Assembly: GCA_963733945.1 (NCBI GenBank)
Contig: CAVTFD010000021.1
Coordinates: 62,001 to 126,000, forward strand
Source of the DNA: AP-15 sp963733945
Lineage (GTDB): Bacteria > Pseudomonadota > Alphaproteobacteria > ATCC43930 > CGMCC-115725
Direction: 5' to 3'
Length of the DNA: 64,000 bases
Below the pieces are notes generated by a model that saw nothing but the letters and a program-made list of their open reading frames with translations, did no database searches and was not told the DNA's origin. Positions within the stretch are counted from its first letter, which is position 1, and every line of letters starts with the position of its first letter. Below, one piece after another: positions 34,834 to 43,955 of this stretch. A program made the position numbers and the translations under genes.

Positions 34834-35129
34834 TCCCGCGGGTGTTGCGCGCGGCTCTGCTCGTCGTCGGCGTTGCTCTGCTCGTTGCCGCGGCGGCGTT
34901 CGCGCATGCCGGCTGTGGCCTCGGCGTGACCCTGCGCCTCGCTCTCCCTGGCCTCTTGCTGGTCGTCGCGATCCTGTTCGAGCGCTGGCGCTACAAACGC
35001 GTCTCCGGTAGCCGCCCGGGACCGGAATGGGTCGCGACCGACGAGCGCTTTGTCGACCCCGAAAGCGGCAAGCTCATCACCGTGTATTACCGTGCCTCGA
35101 CCGGCGAGCGTCGTTACGTCGCCGTCTGA
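34830..35129 (+). CDS. Small membrane protein, hypothetical
   Basis: This 99-residue protein has two hydrophobic spans (LRAALLVVGVALLVAAAAFA and LALPGLLLVVAILFE) followed by a soluble tail with PEWVATDERFVDPESGKLITVYYRASTGERRYV. The tail's regular pattern (DPxSGKLITVYY-STGERRYV) is conserved-looking and suggests a small extracytoplasmic or cytoplasmic strand pair. Its four-base overlap with the YbjQ gene suggests functional coupling. No family is known to me. Confidence 0.75.
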   Translation: MIPRVLRAALLVVGVALLVAAAAFAHAGCGLGVTLRLALPGLLLVVAILFERWRYKRVSGSRPGPEWVATDERFVDPESGKLITVYYRASTGERRYVAV

Positions 35130-35159
35130 GCCGCCTGCCTCGCGAGATCACCGGCTTCG

Positions 35160-35567
35160 TTATTTGACGGTGATGTCCCCGGTCATTCCGGCCCAGTCGT
35201 GATCGGCGCAGCGCATGTCGTAGCGCCCCGGCCGCTTTGCGATAAAATACAGATCCTTCGTGCCTCCGGGCTGCAGCACCAGTTCCGTATGCTCCCGGTT
35301 CAGCGCCTCGGGGTTACGCATTTCGACCGTCTTGAAAAAATCCGGCGCGGTCAGCTCATGCAGCTCATGTCCCCGGTTCACGACATGCAGCCGATACGCG
35401 ACGCCGCGGCGAAACACTAAATGATCAGGCTGAAAGCGATATTCCACAGTCACGACGGCGACCAGCCGGGCCTTAGCCCAGCCGGCGGCCTCCACCGGCG
35501 CTGTTCCATTCCAGGCGAGCCCAGCGACAATCGCCATCGGTAAGATCCGCTGTTGCTCTCGTCGCAT
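35160..35567 (-). CDS. Cupredoxin-like copper protein, exported
   Basis: This 135-residue protein has a signal segment (ILPMAIVAGLAWNGTAPVEAAGW) and a cupredoxin beta-sandwich: a His in RGHELHELTAPDFF and the C-terminal loop MRCADHDWAGMTG with Cys-x2-His-x4-Met spacing of a type 1 copper site. It may carry electrons or copper in the periplasm. The start is uncertain: ATG at 35567 or at 35594 (MFSRKDRR) are both in frame, neither with a strong ribosome site. The 5' end is divergent from the LLM gene at 35658. Confidence 0.75.
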   Translation of the reverse strand: MRREQQRILPMAIVAGLAWNGTAPVEAAGWAKARLVAVVTVEYRFQPDHLVFRRGVAYRLHVVNRGHELHELTAPDFFKTVEMRNPEALNREHTELVLQPGGTKDLYFIAKRPGRYDMRCADHDWAGMTGDITVK

Positions 35568-35657
35568 GCGGCGGTCTTTTCTACTAAACATTCCCAGCGT
35601 CTCGACCGAACGAGGACGGCAAAATATGATTGCGTAACGCAATCGGGAGAGGTCGGC

Positions 35658-36677
35658 ATGAAATTCGGGCTTTTTGGCGGGGCGCGGGCCAAGGGCGGGC
35701 CGGCTGGCGACAGCTCGGCCTATCACGATTTTGTCAATTATGTCGTCGAGGCCGAGAAGCTCGGTTTTTCGAGTGTCTTTCTGGTCGAGCACCATTTCAC
35801 CGGCTTTGGCCAAGTCTCGGCGTCGATGAGCATGCTCGCCTATCTGGCGGCGCGCACCGAGCGCATCCGCCTCGGCACCGCGGTCGTCGTATTGCCGTGG
35901 CACAACCCGATACTGGTCGCCGAACAGGCGGCGACGCTCGACCTCTTATCGAATGGGCGGCTCGATTTCGGCGTCGGCAAGGGCTATCGCAGCTATGAGT
36001 TCTCCGGCTTCTGCATCGCGCCCGAGGAGGCGACCGAGCGCTTCGACGAGGCGATGGAGGTGATCCGCAAGGCTTGGACCTCGCCCGGCCGGTTCTCCTA
36101 TCACGGCAAGCGCTGGCGCTTCGACAATGTCGTCGTCGAGCCGAGCCCGATCCAGCAGCCGCACCCGCCGTTCTGGCTCGGCGCCGGCAGTGCCGAGTCG
36201 ATCCGCCGCGCCGCGCGCGAGGGCTACAATCTGCTGCTCGACCAGATCGCCCCGACCGATCTGATCATCGACCGCGTCGCCACCTTCCGCCAGGAATGCG
36301 AACGGGTGGGGCGGCGCTGGGACCCGATGTCGGTCGGCGTCACCCGGGGGCTGCAGATCGTCCACAACGACGAAGAACGACGGCGCGCGATCGCGACTCG
36401 CCGCCAGGTGCTGAAGAATATCGGCGACCTCGCCCGCGGCCCAGGTGCGGATTACTATGCCCAAATCAAGGAGGACGAGGATTCGTTCGTGCTCGACGAC
36501 GCGCCGTTGCTCGGCACCCCCGAAGAAATCATCGCCCAATTGAAGCGGCTCGAAGCCGGCGGCGTCGAGAATGTGCTGTTCGCTGCCCCCGGCGCCTCGG
36601 TTGCGGGCCTGCGCACGTTCGCCGAGCAGATTATGCCGGCCTTCGCCGACTCGCCGCTGTCGCTCGCCCAGGTTTAA
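35658..36677 (+). CDS. Luciferase-like (LLM) flavin-dependent monooxygenase
   Basis: This 339-residue TIM-barrel protein begins MKFGLFGGARAKGG and has VEHHFTGFGQVSASMSMLAYLAARTERIRLGTAVVVLPWHNPILVAEQAATLDLLSNGRLDFGVGKGY, the full signature of the superfamily. The C-terminal half has PHPPFWLGAGS and LGTPEEIIAQLKRLEAGGVENVLF. Substrate unknown. ATG at 35658 has GAGAGG. It is followed by a foldback repeat and then an SDR gene on the same strand. Confidence 0.92.
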   Translation: MKFGLFGGARAKGGPAGDSSAYHDFVNYVVEAEKLGFSSVFLVEHHFTGFGQVSASMSMLAYLAARTERIRLGTAVVVLPWHNPILVAEQAATLDLLSNGRLDFGVGKGYRSYEFSGFCIAPEEATERFDEAMEVIRKAWTSPGRFSYHGKRWRFDNVVVEPSPIQQPHPPFWLGAGSAESIRRAAREGYNLLLDQIAPTDLIIDRVATFRQECERVGRRWDPMSVGVTRGLQIVHNDEERRRAIATRRQVLKNIGDLARGPGADYYAQIKEDEDSFVLDDAPLLGTPEEIIAQLKRLEAGGVENVLFAAPGASVAGLRTFAEQIMPAFADSPLSLAQV

Positions 36678-36678
36678 A

Positions 36679-36814
36679 TTCACCACAGAGGCGCAGAGGA
36701 CAACAAGAGCGCGCGTATGGAGAGCGTCGCGCCCCGCGATCCCGTAGACGGAACATTAAAAGACGGGGTCCGCAGGAGTTTTCTGATGCGTGCCCTCTGT
36801 GTATCTGTGGTGAA
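36679..36814. repeat. Foldback (MITE-like) inverted-repeat element
   Basis: The left arm TTCACCACAGAGGCGCAGAG at 36679-36698 (arm continues to 36700) pairs with a right arm at 36793-36814 whose reverse complement reads TTCACCACAGATACACAGAG; about 18 of 22 bases match. The 92 bases between have no gene of their own. The AAAAGACGGGGTCCGC part near 36758 is another recognisable word. CACCACAGAG...CAGAG ends are known from short dispersed intergenic repeats. It occupies the whole gap between the LLM gene and the SDR gene. Confidence 0.6.
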
Positions 36815-36836
36815 ATTGCCGAAAAGGGGAGGGATG

Positions 36837-37673
36837 ATGGAACAGCGCAATGCAATCGTCACCGGTGGGTTGCGCGGCCTCGGCCGGGCAATGGCGCTGG
36901 GCTTGGCGCGTGAAGGCTACCGGGTGCTGGCGGTCGGCCATATCGAAACCGATGTAGCCGAAATAGAGAGCGAGATTGCGGGGACGGCGCTCGCCGGGCG
37001 CCTACATCCGCTCGTAGCCGATCTGCGCCGAGCGGAGGAATGCGACCGGATCGTCTCAGCGGCCGAAGCTCAATTCGGCCAAGTCGACATTCTGGTCAAC
37101 AATGCCGGGCTAACCTTCACCTATATCGATCCGCCGCGCTTCCGGCGGCCGACGATCCAGAAATTCTGGGAGGTCGGCGACGAGATCGTCGAGAACGTGA
37201 TCGCCACCAACTATCTCGCTGGCGATCGGCTGGCGCGCCGGGTGGCGGCGGGCATGGTCGCGCGCGGCTGGGGCCGCATCGTCAATGTGACGACCAAGCT
37301 CGACACGATGAACCGCGCCGGGACCCATCCTTATGGCGCCTCGAAGGCGGCGCTCGAAATGGCCACCGAGGTGTGGGCCAAGGAAACCGAAGGGACTGGG
37401 CTCACAATCAACATCGTCAATCCCGGCGCCGGCGCCAACACGCCGGGCATGGCCGAGGAAATGCGCGCGATGAGCCGCGAAAGCCGCGCCGCCCGTCTGG
37501 TCGAGCCCGATGAGATGGTGCCGCCCTTGCTCTACGTGGTCTCGGGCGAAGCCGACAAGGTCAACGGCTGGCGCTTCGACGCCAATCTCTGGGATCCGTC
37601 ATTGCCGCCCGCGGAAGCAGCCCGCCATGCCGGCCGCCCCGCCGGCTTCGAAATGCACCAGCAAGCGTATTGA
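36837..37673 (+). CDS. Short-chain dehydrogenase/reductase (SDR)
   Basis: This 278-residue classical SDR has NAIVTGGLRGLGRAMALGLA for the nucleotide site, VDILVNNAGLTF, and the active site Y-x3-K in HPYGASKAALEMA. GGRIVNVTT-like GWGRIVNVTTKL and NIVNPGAGANTPGM complete the fold. Substrate not known. The ribosome site GGGGAGGG and two adjacent ATG codons (36834, 36837) leave the exact start open. It lies after the foldback repeat and is convergent with the cyclase gene. Confidence 0.9.
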   Translation: MEQRNAIVTGGLRGLGRAMALGLAREGYRVLAVGHIETDVAEIESEIAGTALAGRLHPLVADLRRAEECDRIVSAAEAQFGQVDILVNNAGLTFTYIDPPRFRRPTIQKFWEVGDEIVENVIATNYLAGDRLARRVAAGMVARGWGRIVNVTTKLDTMNRAGTHPYGASKAALEMATEVWAKETEGTGLTINIVNPGAGANTPGMAEEMRAMSRESRAARLVEPDEMVPPLLYVVSGEADKVNGWRFDANLWDPSLPPAEAARHAGRPAGFEMHQQAY

Positions 37674-37688
37674 CGATGCGGATGGCGG

Positions 37689-39674
37689 TCACTCGGCGGG
37701 CAGACCGGCGCGGCGTAGGCCGACATCGACGGTTTTCTCGCGGAGCGCCACGAATTGAGGAGAGGCGTTCCAATTGGAAACCACGGCGCGCAATTGGGCC
37801 AATGAGTTCCATTCGGGTTTCAGTTTGAGGGCCTCGGCCAGAGTGGCCTTGGCCTCATCGACATCGCCCTTCAATCCGAGCGCTGCGGCAAGGAACAGAG
37901 GAGCAGACCGCGGATTTGCCTCGCGCGATTTCCGCAGAAAGTCTATTGCCTGATCGGTTTGGCCAAGAAGAAGATGGGCGTCGCCTAGCCAGAAATAAGT
38001 AAACCAAGCAATCTGGGACTGAGGATTGAGCTGGAGCGCGTACTCGAAATGTGGAAGTGCCGCCTCTGGTTGGCCTAAATACAGAAGCGTTATGCCGAGC
38101 TGGAGTATTGCGGTCGCGTTATTCCGATCCAATGCGATCGCCTTTTCGAGTTCAATTTTGGATTCGATCAACCGATTCTGAAGCCGCCGGAGACGCCCCA
38201 ACACAAAATACGCCTTCGGCTGGTCGCGATCGCGTTCGAGGGCTTCTGAGAGCAGTAGTTCGGCGCGCGCCATATCCTGTTTACGCGAGACGCTGACGCC
38301 ATTCACCACATGGGGCCGGCCCTCGGCCACGTATTCGGTCACGATCCAAGCGAGGCCAATTTTCGCGTCGATCGATTGCGGATCAATTTCCAGCGCCCGC
38401 TCAAACGCCCGCTGCGCCTCTTGCAGGGATTCCGCGGTCGTCGGCCGGTAATACCAGGCCCAGCCGCGCATGACGAAATCGCTGGCGTCGGGATTGGTGG
38501 GCTTTTCCCGCTCGATCCGGCGGGTAGCGGCCTCCACGATCTCAAGTTGTAGCGTCCGCGCGAGACGGCTGACGATCTCGTCCTGCGCCTTCGCGAGGTC
38601 GGCGCGGTCGGCTTCGAACCGGTCTGCCCAGACATGAGCGCCGGTTTCGGTATCGATCAGCTGGACATTGGCCTCGACCTGCTGGCCCACCCGACGAACG
38701 CTGCCTTCGAGCACATAGCGAACGCCGAGATCCTTGCCGAGCTGCTTAATATCGACGGCCTTGTTCTTGTAAGTGAAGGCCGTATTGCGGGCGATCACAA
38801 AGCTGTCGGTGATGCGCGTCAGGTCGGTGGTCAGGTCGTCGGTGACGCCGTCGGCGAAATATTCCTGCTCCGGATCCTTGGACATGTTGACGAAGGGCAG
38901 TACGACGATCGACAGGCGCGGCGGTGGTCTTGCTGCACTGTCGGTGACGGCGGAGGAGCTTTGCGAACTCGACGGCGCCTGGACCGAACTCGATGACGAG
39001 CCGACACTCGGCCACTCCCACCAGGCGCCGAAGCCGATGCCCGCCACCGCAACCAGGGTCACCGCAATAACCAAGCGCGAGTCAATCGCGCGGCGTCGGG
39101 TCGGACCGGGTTGTGCTCGCACCGGAACCAGTGGTGTCGCGGCCACCGCAGCCGCGCTCATCGCATCCGCGCGTACCGGTCGCGCAATATTCTTGACGCT
39201 CTGCTCGCCCATGTCTTCGAACGGGTAGGGGAGCTTGTCGCGGATTTGGTTGCGCACCACCCGCGAGCTGCAGATGCCGCCCGGCTCGGCCAAGCCCTCC
39301 AGCCGCGCGGCGATGTTAACCCCGTCGCCGAAAATGTCGTCGTCGTCGATGATGATGTCGCCGAGATTGATCCCGATGCGGAAGGTGATCCGCTGGTCCT
39401 CGGGTATCTCGGCATCGCGGTCGACCATACCCCGCTGGATCTCGACGGCGCAGCGGACGGCATCGACGACGCTTGCAAATTCTACGAGCATCCCGTCGCC
39501 GGTGGTCTTGACGATGCGGCCGTGGTGCTCTGCGATCTTTGGGTCGATCAGCTGGCGCCGATGTGCCTTCAGGCGTTCGAGCGTGCCCTCCTCGTCCGCG
39601 CCCATCAGGCGCGAGTAACCCGCCACGTCGGCGGCGAGGATCGCAGCGAGACGGCGTTGAACGGGCTCTCTCAT
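37689..39674 (-). CDS. Adenylate/guanylate cyclase domain protein with TPR repeats
   Basis: This 661-residue protein is built as: class III cyclase domain (about 8-165) with RRLAAILAADVAGYSRLMGADEEGTL and TTGDGMLVEFASVVDAV for the metal and purine sites and GINLGDII-(D)5-FGDGVNIAARLEGLAEPGGI; a transmembrane span near 200-220 (LVIAVTLVAVAGIGFGAWW); a region reading IVVLPFVNMSKDPEQEYFADGVTDDL (TolB-related, common in this architecture); then C-terminal TPRs such as LERDRDQPKAYFVLGRLRRLQNRL. The substrate may be ATP or GTP. Starting ATG 39674 has GGGGGAGG. The cyclase lies in the cytoplasm with the TPR part likely periplasmic. Confidence 0.9.
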   Translation of the reverse strand: MREPVQRRLAAILAADVAGYSRLMGADEEGTLERLKAHRRQLIDPKIAEHHGRIVKTTGDGMLVEFASVVDAVRCAVEIQRGMVDRDAEIPEDQRITFRIGINLGDIIIDDDDIFGDGVNIAARLEGLAEPGGICSSRVVRNQIRDKLPYPFEDMGEQSVKNIARPVRADAMSAAAVAATPLVPVRAQPGPTRRRAIDSRLVIAVTLVAVAGIGFGAWWEWPSVGSSSSSVQAPSSSQSSSAVTDSAARPPPRLSIVVLPFVNMSKDPEQEYFADGVTDDLTTDLTRITDSFVIARNTAFTYKNKAVDIKQLGKDLGVRYVLEGSVRRVGQQVEANVQLIDTETGAHVWADRFEADRADLAKAQDEIVSRLARTLQLEIVEAATRRIEREKPTNPDASDFVMRGWAWYYRPTTAESLQEAQRAFERALEIDPQSIDAKIGLAWIVTEYVAEGRPHVVNGVSVSRKQDMARAELLLSEALERDRDQPKAYFVLGRLRRLQNRLIESKIELEKAIALDRNNATAILQLGITLLYLGQPEAALPHFEYALQLNPQSQIAWFTYFWLGDAHLLLGQTDQAIDFLRKSREANPRSAPLFLAAALGLKGDVDEAKATLAEALKLKPEWNSLAQLRAVVSNWNASPQFVALREKTVDVGLRRAGLPAE

Positions 39675-39802
39675 GACCTCCCCCAGCGACGTCCATGATA
39701 CCACAATTGCAGCCGCGCCCGAGGGTAGCGACGGGAAGCTAGGCTTTCCTCTGCAAGAAAGCCCCTATACTGTCGTTGCCGAGATCGGAGGGGAACCCGT
39801 CA

Positions 39803-40747
39803 TTGGAACAGCGGAATTTGGGTAAATCCGGGCTTCGCGTGTCGGCGATCGGGCTCGGCTGCAACAATTTTGGCGGGCGCATCGATCTCGAGGCCACGCG
39901 CCGGGTCGCGCATAAGGCGCTGGATCTCGGCATCACTTTTTTCGACGAAGCCGACACCTATGGCGATCCGCGCGGCAGTTCCGAGACCTGTCTCGGCCAG
40001 ATCCTCGGCGACCGCCGCAAGGACATCGTGCTGGCGACCAAATTCGCCCGGCCAATGGATGGCTCTGGCCGCTTCGAAGGCGCCTCGCGCCATTACATTA
40101 TGGCCGAGGTCGAGGCCAGCCTGCGCCGGCTGAGGACCGACTGGATCGATCTCTACCAGCAGCACCAGCCCGACCCGTTGACCCCGATCGAGGAGACCCT
40201 GCGCGCGCTCGACGATCTGGTCCGTCAGGGCAAGGTCCGCTACATCGGCTGCTCTACCCTGCCGGGGTGGCAGGTGGTGGAGGCGCAGTGGACCGCAAAT
40301 CATCTCGGGCTGCACCATTTCATCTCGTGCCAGGAAGAATACAGCCTGCTCGCCCGTGACCTCGACCGCGAGATGATGCCGATGCTGGAGTCCTATGGGC
40401 TCGGGCTGATCCCGTTCCGCCCGCTGGCGAACGGATTGCTGACCGGCAAATATAAGCGCGGCGCGCCACTGCCGCGGGGAGCGCGCCTCAGTTCGGAGTC
40501 GAGGGCGGCGGAACGCTATCTGACCGAAGCGAACTGGGCGCTCGCCGAGCGCCTCGAAGGCTTTGCTGCCGAGCGCGGCCATACACTCCTCGAACTGGCC
40601 TTAGGTTGGTTGCTGCACCGCCCCGCAGTGGCGAGCGTCATCGCCGGCGCGACGACGCCCGAACAAGTCGAGCAGAATGTGCGCGCTGCCGCAGCATGGC
40701 GATTGACGGCAGACGAGATGCAGGAGATCGATCGGCTGACCCGATAA
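39803..40747 (+). CDS. Aldo/keto reductase
   Basis: This 314-residue NADPH-dependent TIM-barrel reductase has GLGCNNFGGRID, FFDEADTYG with the catalytic Asp/Tyr, ATKFARP with the Lys, and LYQQHQPDP in place of the common LHxxD His region, which is typical of the AKR subgroup close to YajO-type oxidoreductases. TTG at 39803 with GGAGGGG eight bases upstream is preferred over TTG 39776. It is followed 29 bases later by an SDR gene on the same strand, suggesting an operon. Confidence 0.87.
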   Translation: MEQRNLGKSGLRVSAIGLGCNNFGGRIDLEATRRVAHKALDLGITFFDEADTYGDPRGSSETCLGQILGDRRKDIVLATKFARPMDGSGRFEGASRHYIMAEVEASLRRLRTDWIDLYQQHQPDPLTPIEETLRALDDLVRQGKVRYIGCSTLPGWQVVEAQWTANHLGLHHFISCQEEYSLLARDLDREMMPMLESYGLGLIPFRPLANGLLTGKYKRGAPLPRGARLSSESRAAERYLTEANWALAERLEGFAAERGHTLLELALGWLLHRPAVASVIAGATTPEQVEQNVRAAAAWRLTADEMQEIDRLTR

Positions 40748-40776
40748 TTCGCAACCTCAAGGGAAGGAGACCGAGT

Positions 40777-41559
40777 ATGGATGTTCGACTGGACGGAAAA
40801 AGCGCCATCGTAACCGGCGGCAGCAAGGGGCTGGGTCTGGCGATAGCCAAGGAATTTGCCGCCTCGGGCGCCGATGTCGCGATCCTGGCACGCGACCCGG
40901 CAACCTTGGCCGATGCGAAGGGCCAGATCCAGCGGGGGGCAAAAGGCAAGGTCGCGGCGATCAGCTGCGACGTGTCCAAAATGGCGCCGATCAAGGCGGC
41001 CTATGACCAGGTCATGTCCGAATTCGGCAAGGTCGACATCTTCGTCAACAACGCCGGCCAATCGACCCGCGGCCCGTCCGAGACGCTGACCGACGAGCAG
41101 TGGCAGGCCGATCTCGACCTCAAATTGTTTGCCCAGATCCGCTTTTGCCGCCTGCTTTTCCCACAGATGAAGCAGCGCAAATGGGGCCGAATCATCAGCG
41201 TCCTCAACATCGGCGCGAAGGCGCCAGGGCCGGACAGCGCGCCGACTTCGGTCAGCCGCGCCGCCCAGATGGCCTTCACCAAGGCGCTGTCGATGGAGGG
41301 CGCGCCCCACAATGTGCTGGTCAACTCGCTGCATGTCGGCGTCATCGTCAGCGACCAGATCGTGCGTCGCCACCAGCGCGAAAGCGCCAACGTCTCGCTC
41401 GAGGACTTTATCGCCCAGGCAGGCCGTGGGGTGCCGATGGGCCGGATGGGCCGGGCCGAGGAATTCGCCAACGTCGCCTGCTTCCTCGCTTCCGACGCTG
41501 CCTCCTATGTCACAGGCTGCGCCATCAACGTCGACGGCGGGCGCTCTCCGGTGGTGTGA
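40777..41559 (+). CDS. SDR family protein with altered YxxxK site
   Basis: This 260-residue Rossmann protein has SAIVTGGSKGLGLAIAKEFA and FVNNAGQSTRGP, typical of classical SDRs. The active-site segment reads APTSVSRAAQMAFTKALS: the Y-x3-K positions hold T157 and R161. The Ser position is in IISVLNIGA. Loss of both Tyr and Lys means ordinary dehydrogenation is unlikely. A ribosome site AAGGAG precedes the ATG at 40777. It follows the aldo/keto reductase gene closely. Confidence 0.85.
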   Translation: MDVRLDGKSAIVTGGSKGLGLAIAKEFAASGADVAILARDPATLADAKGQIQRGAKGKVAAISCDVSKMAPIKAAYDQVMSEFGKVDIFVNNAGQSTRGPSETLTDEQWQADLDLKLFAQIRFCRLLFPQMKQRKWGRIISVLNIGAKAPGPDSAPTSVSRAAQMAFTKALSMEGAPHNVLVNSLHVGVIVSDQIVRRHQRESANVSLEDFIAQAGRGVPMGRMGRAEEFANVACFLASDAASYVTGCAINVDGGRSPVV

Positions 41560-41664
41560 TCGGCTGACAACCGTGGTGGACGGCGCGAGCGGTCGAACGG
41601 TCGGCTCGCGCCGACGGCGCATTAAGACATCAGGGTCAGCGCCAACGCGATTGGAAGGCGCGCC

Positions 41665-43155
41665 ATGAAAAAATCTGCGGCGATCGTCGGCGTCGTCCTG
41701 ATTTTGTTGGGCAGCGCCGGCGCCCGCGCTGACGACAAGCCGGACAATGCGCTGCCGGCGCGGGTGGAGACCCACCACACGATTAAGCTGTCCGATCATC
41801 GCCTCGACTACGACGCGATCGCCGAGACCTTTGCGCTGACCGACCAAAAGGGAGCGACGACCGCCACGATCTTTACGCTCTCTTATCTTGCAGCGGCCCT
41901 TACCGGCGCGACACGGCCGGTCAGCTTTGTGTTCAATGGCGGACCGGGTGCGGCCTCGGTGTTTTTGCATTTGGGGGCGCTCGGGCCAAAGGTCATGGAG
42001 ACGCCGGGAAACGGCGATGCGCCGGGCCCGCCGGTTCGCCTGGTCGACAACCCGGCGACCTGGCTATCCTTTACCGATCTCGTTTTTATCGACCCTGTCG
42101 GCACCGGCTTCAGCCGCGGTGCGGGCAAGGAGCAAAATCCGGACAAGCCATTCTGGGACGTGCATGCCGATCTCGACTCGCTCGACGCCGTGGTCCGGCT
42201 GTGGCTGACCCGCCACCAGCGCTGGCCGTCGCCGGTTTATCTCGTCGGCGAAAGCTATGGCGGGTTCCGAGCCGCGGCGATGACCCGATCATTATCGCGC
42301 GATGTCGACGTGACGGTCAGCGGGCTTGTCCTGATCTCGCCGGCGCTCGACCTGTCGGCGTTGCATCCGACCGAGCGCGACCTGCTCGCCGCCGGCTTCT
42401 TCCTGCCGACCTATGCAGCCACCGCTGCCGCGCTGCACGTGCTCACGGCAGCCAGCGACCTCGCGGCGGTCGAGCACTTCGCTCTCTCCGACTATCTCGT
42501 CGGCCTCGCCGGTCTGGAGGGCCGGCCGTCTCCGGGCAACTCCTTTATCGCCGGAGTCGCCGGAATGATCGGGCTTCGCGAAGGCATCGTCCGCCACTGG
42601 CGAGCGCGCGTGCCGAACTCCGTGTTCGCCCGTGAGGTCCTGCGCGATCGAGGCGATAGGGTCAGCCTTTACGATGGGACCATCGTCCGGCCTGCCCCCG
42701 CCGGCGAGAACGAAGGCGGCGACCCCTTGTTGCAGCCCGCCGCCGCCGCTTTCGGATCTGCATTCAATGCGTATGTCGCCGAGGCGCTGGGCTATCACAC
42801 CGACCGGCCCTATCGAGTGCTGGTCGGCGGTGTCTCCCGACAGTGGAACTGGGAGGGCGAGCGCGAGGAAGGCAGTCGCGGCCTGCCGATGGCGTCGCTC
42901 GAGGCGGCGTTGCTTGCGCATCCCGGGACCAAGGTGCTGATCGCCAACGGCCGCTATGACTTGGTGACGCCTTATCTGTCGTCGCGCTGGCTGGTCGGGC
43001 AGCTGCAGGTTCCCCCGGCGACGCGCGACGCGATCCGGCTCCGCGTCTATGAGGGGGGGCATATGATGTATCTGCGCCCAGCTTCACGCGCCGCCCTCGC
43101 TCGGGACGCAGCACAGCTCTATGCCGCGCCCGCTGCCGGCGCCCCTTCGCAATGA
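41665..43155 (+). CDS. Serine carboxypeptidase S10-family peptidase, exported
   Basis: This 496-residue protein has a signal peptide (AAIVGVVLILLGSAGARA) and the S10 landmarks: FVFNGGPGAASVFLHLGALGP (oxyanion loop), VFIDPVGTGFSRG, and nucleophile elbow VGESYGGFRAAA. The Asp is in ANGRYDLVTPY and the His in YEGGHMMYLRP. S10 enzymes remove C-terminal residues at acidic pH, and this one is probably periplasmic. The stop overlaps the start of the SpoU methylase gene (ATGA), so the two are coupled although their functions look unrelated. Confidence 0.9.
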   Translation: MKKSAAIVGVVLILLGSAGARADDKPDNALPARVETHHTIKLSDHRLDYDAIAETFALTDQKGATTATIFTLSYLAAALTGATRPVSFVFNGGPGAASVFLHLGALGPKVMETPGNGDAPGPPVRLVDNPATWLSFTDLVFIDPVGTGFSRGAGKEQNPDKPFWDVHADLDSLDAVVRLWLTRHQRWPSPVYLVGESYGGFRAAAMTRSLSRDVDVTVSGLVLISPALDLSALHPTERDLLAAGFFLPTYAATAAALHVLTAASDLAAVEHFALSDYLVGLAGLEGRPSPGNSFIAGVAGMIGLREGIVRHWRARVPNSVFAREVLRDRGDRVSLYDGTIVRPAPAGENEGGDPLLQPAAAAFGSAFNAYVAEALGYHTDRPYRVLVGGVSRQWNWEGEREEGSRGLPMASLEAALLAHPGTKVLIANGRYDLVTPYLSSRWLVGQLQVPPATRDAIRLRVYEGGHMMYLRPASRAALARDAAQLYAAPAAGAPSQ

Positions 43156-43955
43156 TTGCCGTGCTCCACCGGCGTCCGCGTCGGGAAAACGCCGACCGCC
43201 AAATTCGCGGCGGGCGGTTGTTGCACGAGCGCACGTTGCTGCGAGTTTGCGGGCTCGCTGCCGTCAGCGCGTTGTTCGACACCGATCCAGGCCGCGTCGA
43301 ACGACTGTTTTTCGAACCCCGGTTACGCGGCGAAGCGGGTAGGTTTTGCGCATTGCTCGCCCGCGCCCGCAAGCCGTACCGCGAGATCGACCCAGGGGAA
43401 TTGGCGCGTGTCGCCGGCACCGTGCTGCATGGCGGCATCACTGCGATTGCCCGGCCACGGCCGCCGTTCGGCGCCTTCGATCCTGCGGCGGCGCCTGGCT
43501 GGGCGGAGGACGGAAAACCGCTTCTGGTCCTCGGCGGCATCGGCAATCCGCACAATCTCGGCGCCATCGCCCGCACCGCCGCGTTTTTCGGCATCGAACG
43601 GATGCTGCTGGCCGACCGCCCCGAGCAGGCCCTCCCCTCGGATGCGAGCTATCGCGTGGCCGAAGGCGGGCTGGAGCACCTGACTCTCTACCGAGCGGAG
43701 CTGCCAGAGGCCTTGGCAGGGCTGCGGCAGGGATACCGCATCGTCGGCGCCGCCCTCGGCCCCGGCGCGCCCCTTGAGAGACCCCCCGCTGGCAAGCCGC
43801 CGGCCCTGATCTTAGGCAACGAGGAGATGGGTCTCGACCCGGCGACCCTCGCCGCCTGCGACGAAATCGTGACGATCCCGGGCAACGGCCGGCTGCAGTC
43901 GCTGAATGTCGGCGCAGCGGCTGCGATCCTGATCTACCTCGCGACCCGCCCGTGA
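43152..43955 (+). CDS. SpoU-family tRNA/rRNA 2'-O-methyltransferase (TrmH/RlmB-type)
   Basis: This 267-residue knotted methyltransferase has the three SpoU motifs: LGGIGNPHNLGAIARTA near residue 130 (motif 1), LILGNEEMGLDP (motif 2) and IPGNGRLQSLNVGAAAAI (motif 3) near the end, giving the SAM pocket. The N-terminus is the substrate-binding part with RRENADRQI. It methylates a ribose of tRNA or rRNA; target not assignable. It begins within the stop of the S10 gene and is convergent with the DTW gene, which overlaps its 3' end by 22 bases. Confidence 0.92.
   Translation: MIAVLHRRPRRENADRQIRGGRLLHERTLLRVCGLAAVSALFDTDPGRVERLFFEPRLRGEAGRFCALLARARKPYREIDPGELARVAGTVLHGGITAIARPRPPFGAFDPAAAPGWAEDGKPLLVLGGIGNPHNLGAIARTAAFFGIERMLLADRPEQALPSDASYRVAEGGLEHLTLYRAELPEALAGLRQGYRIVGAALGPGAPLERPPAGKPPALILGNEEMGLDPATLAACDEIVTIPGNGRLQSLNVGAAAAILIYLATRP

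Noticed and set aside
36680..36862. Short minus-strand frame across the foldback element
   Set aside because: Lies inside the repeat with no ribosome site; seen as a by-product of the repeat.
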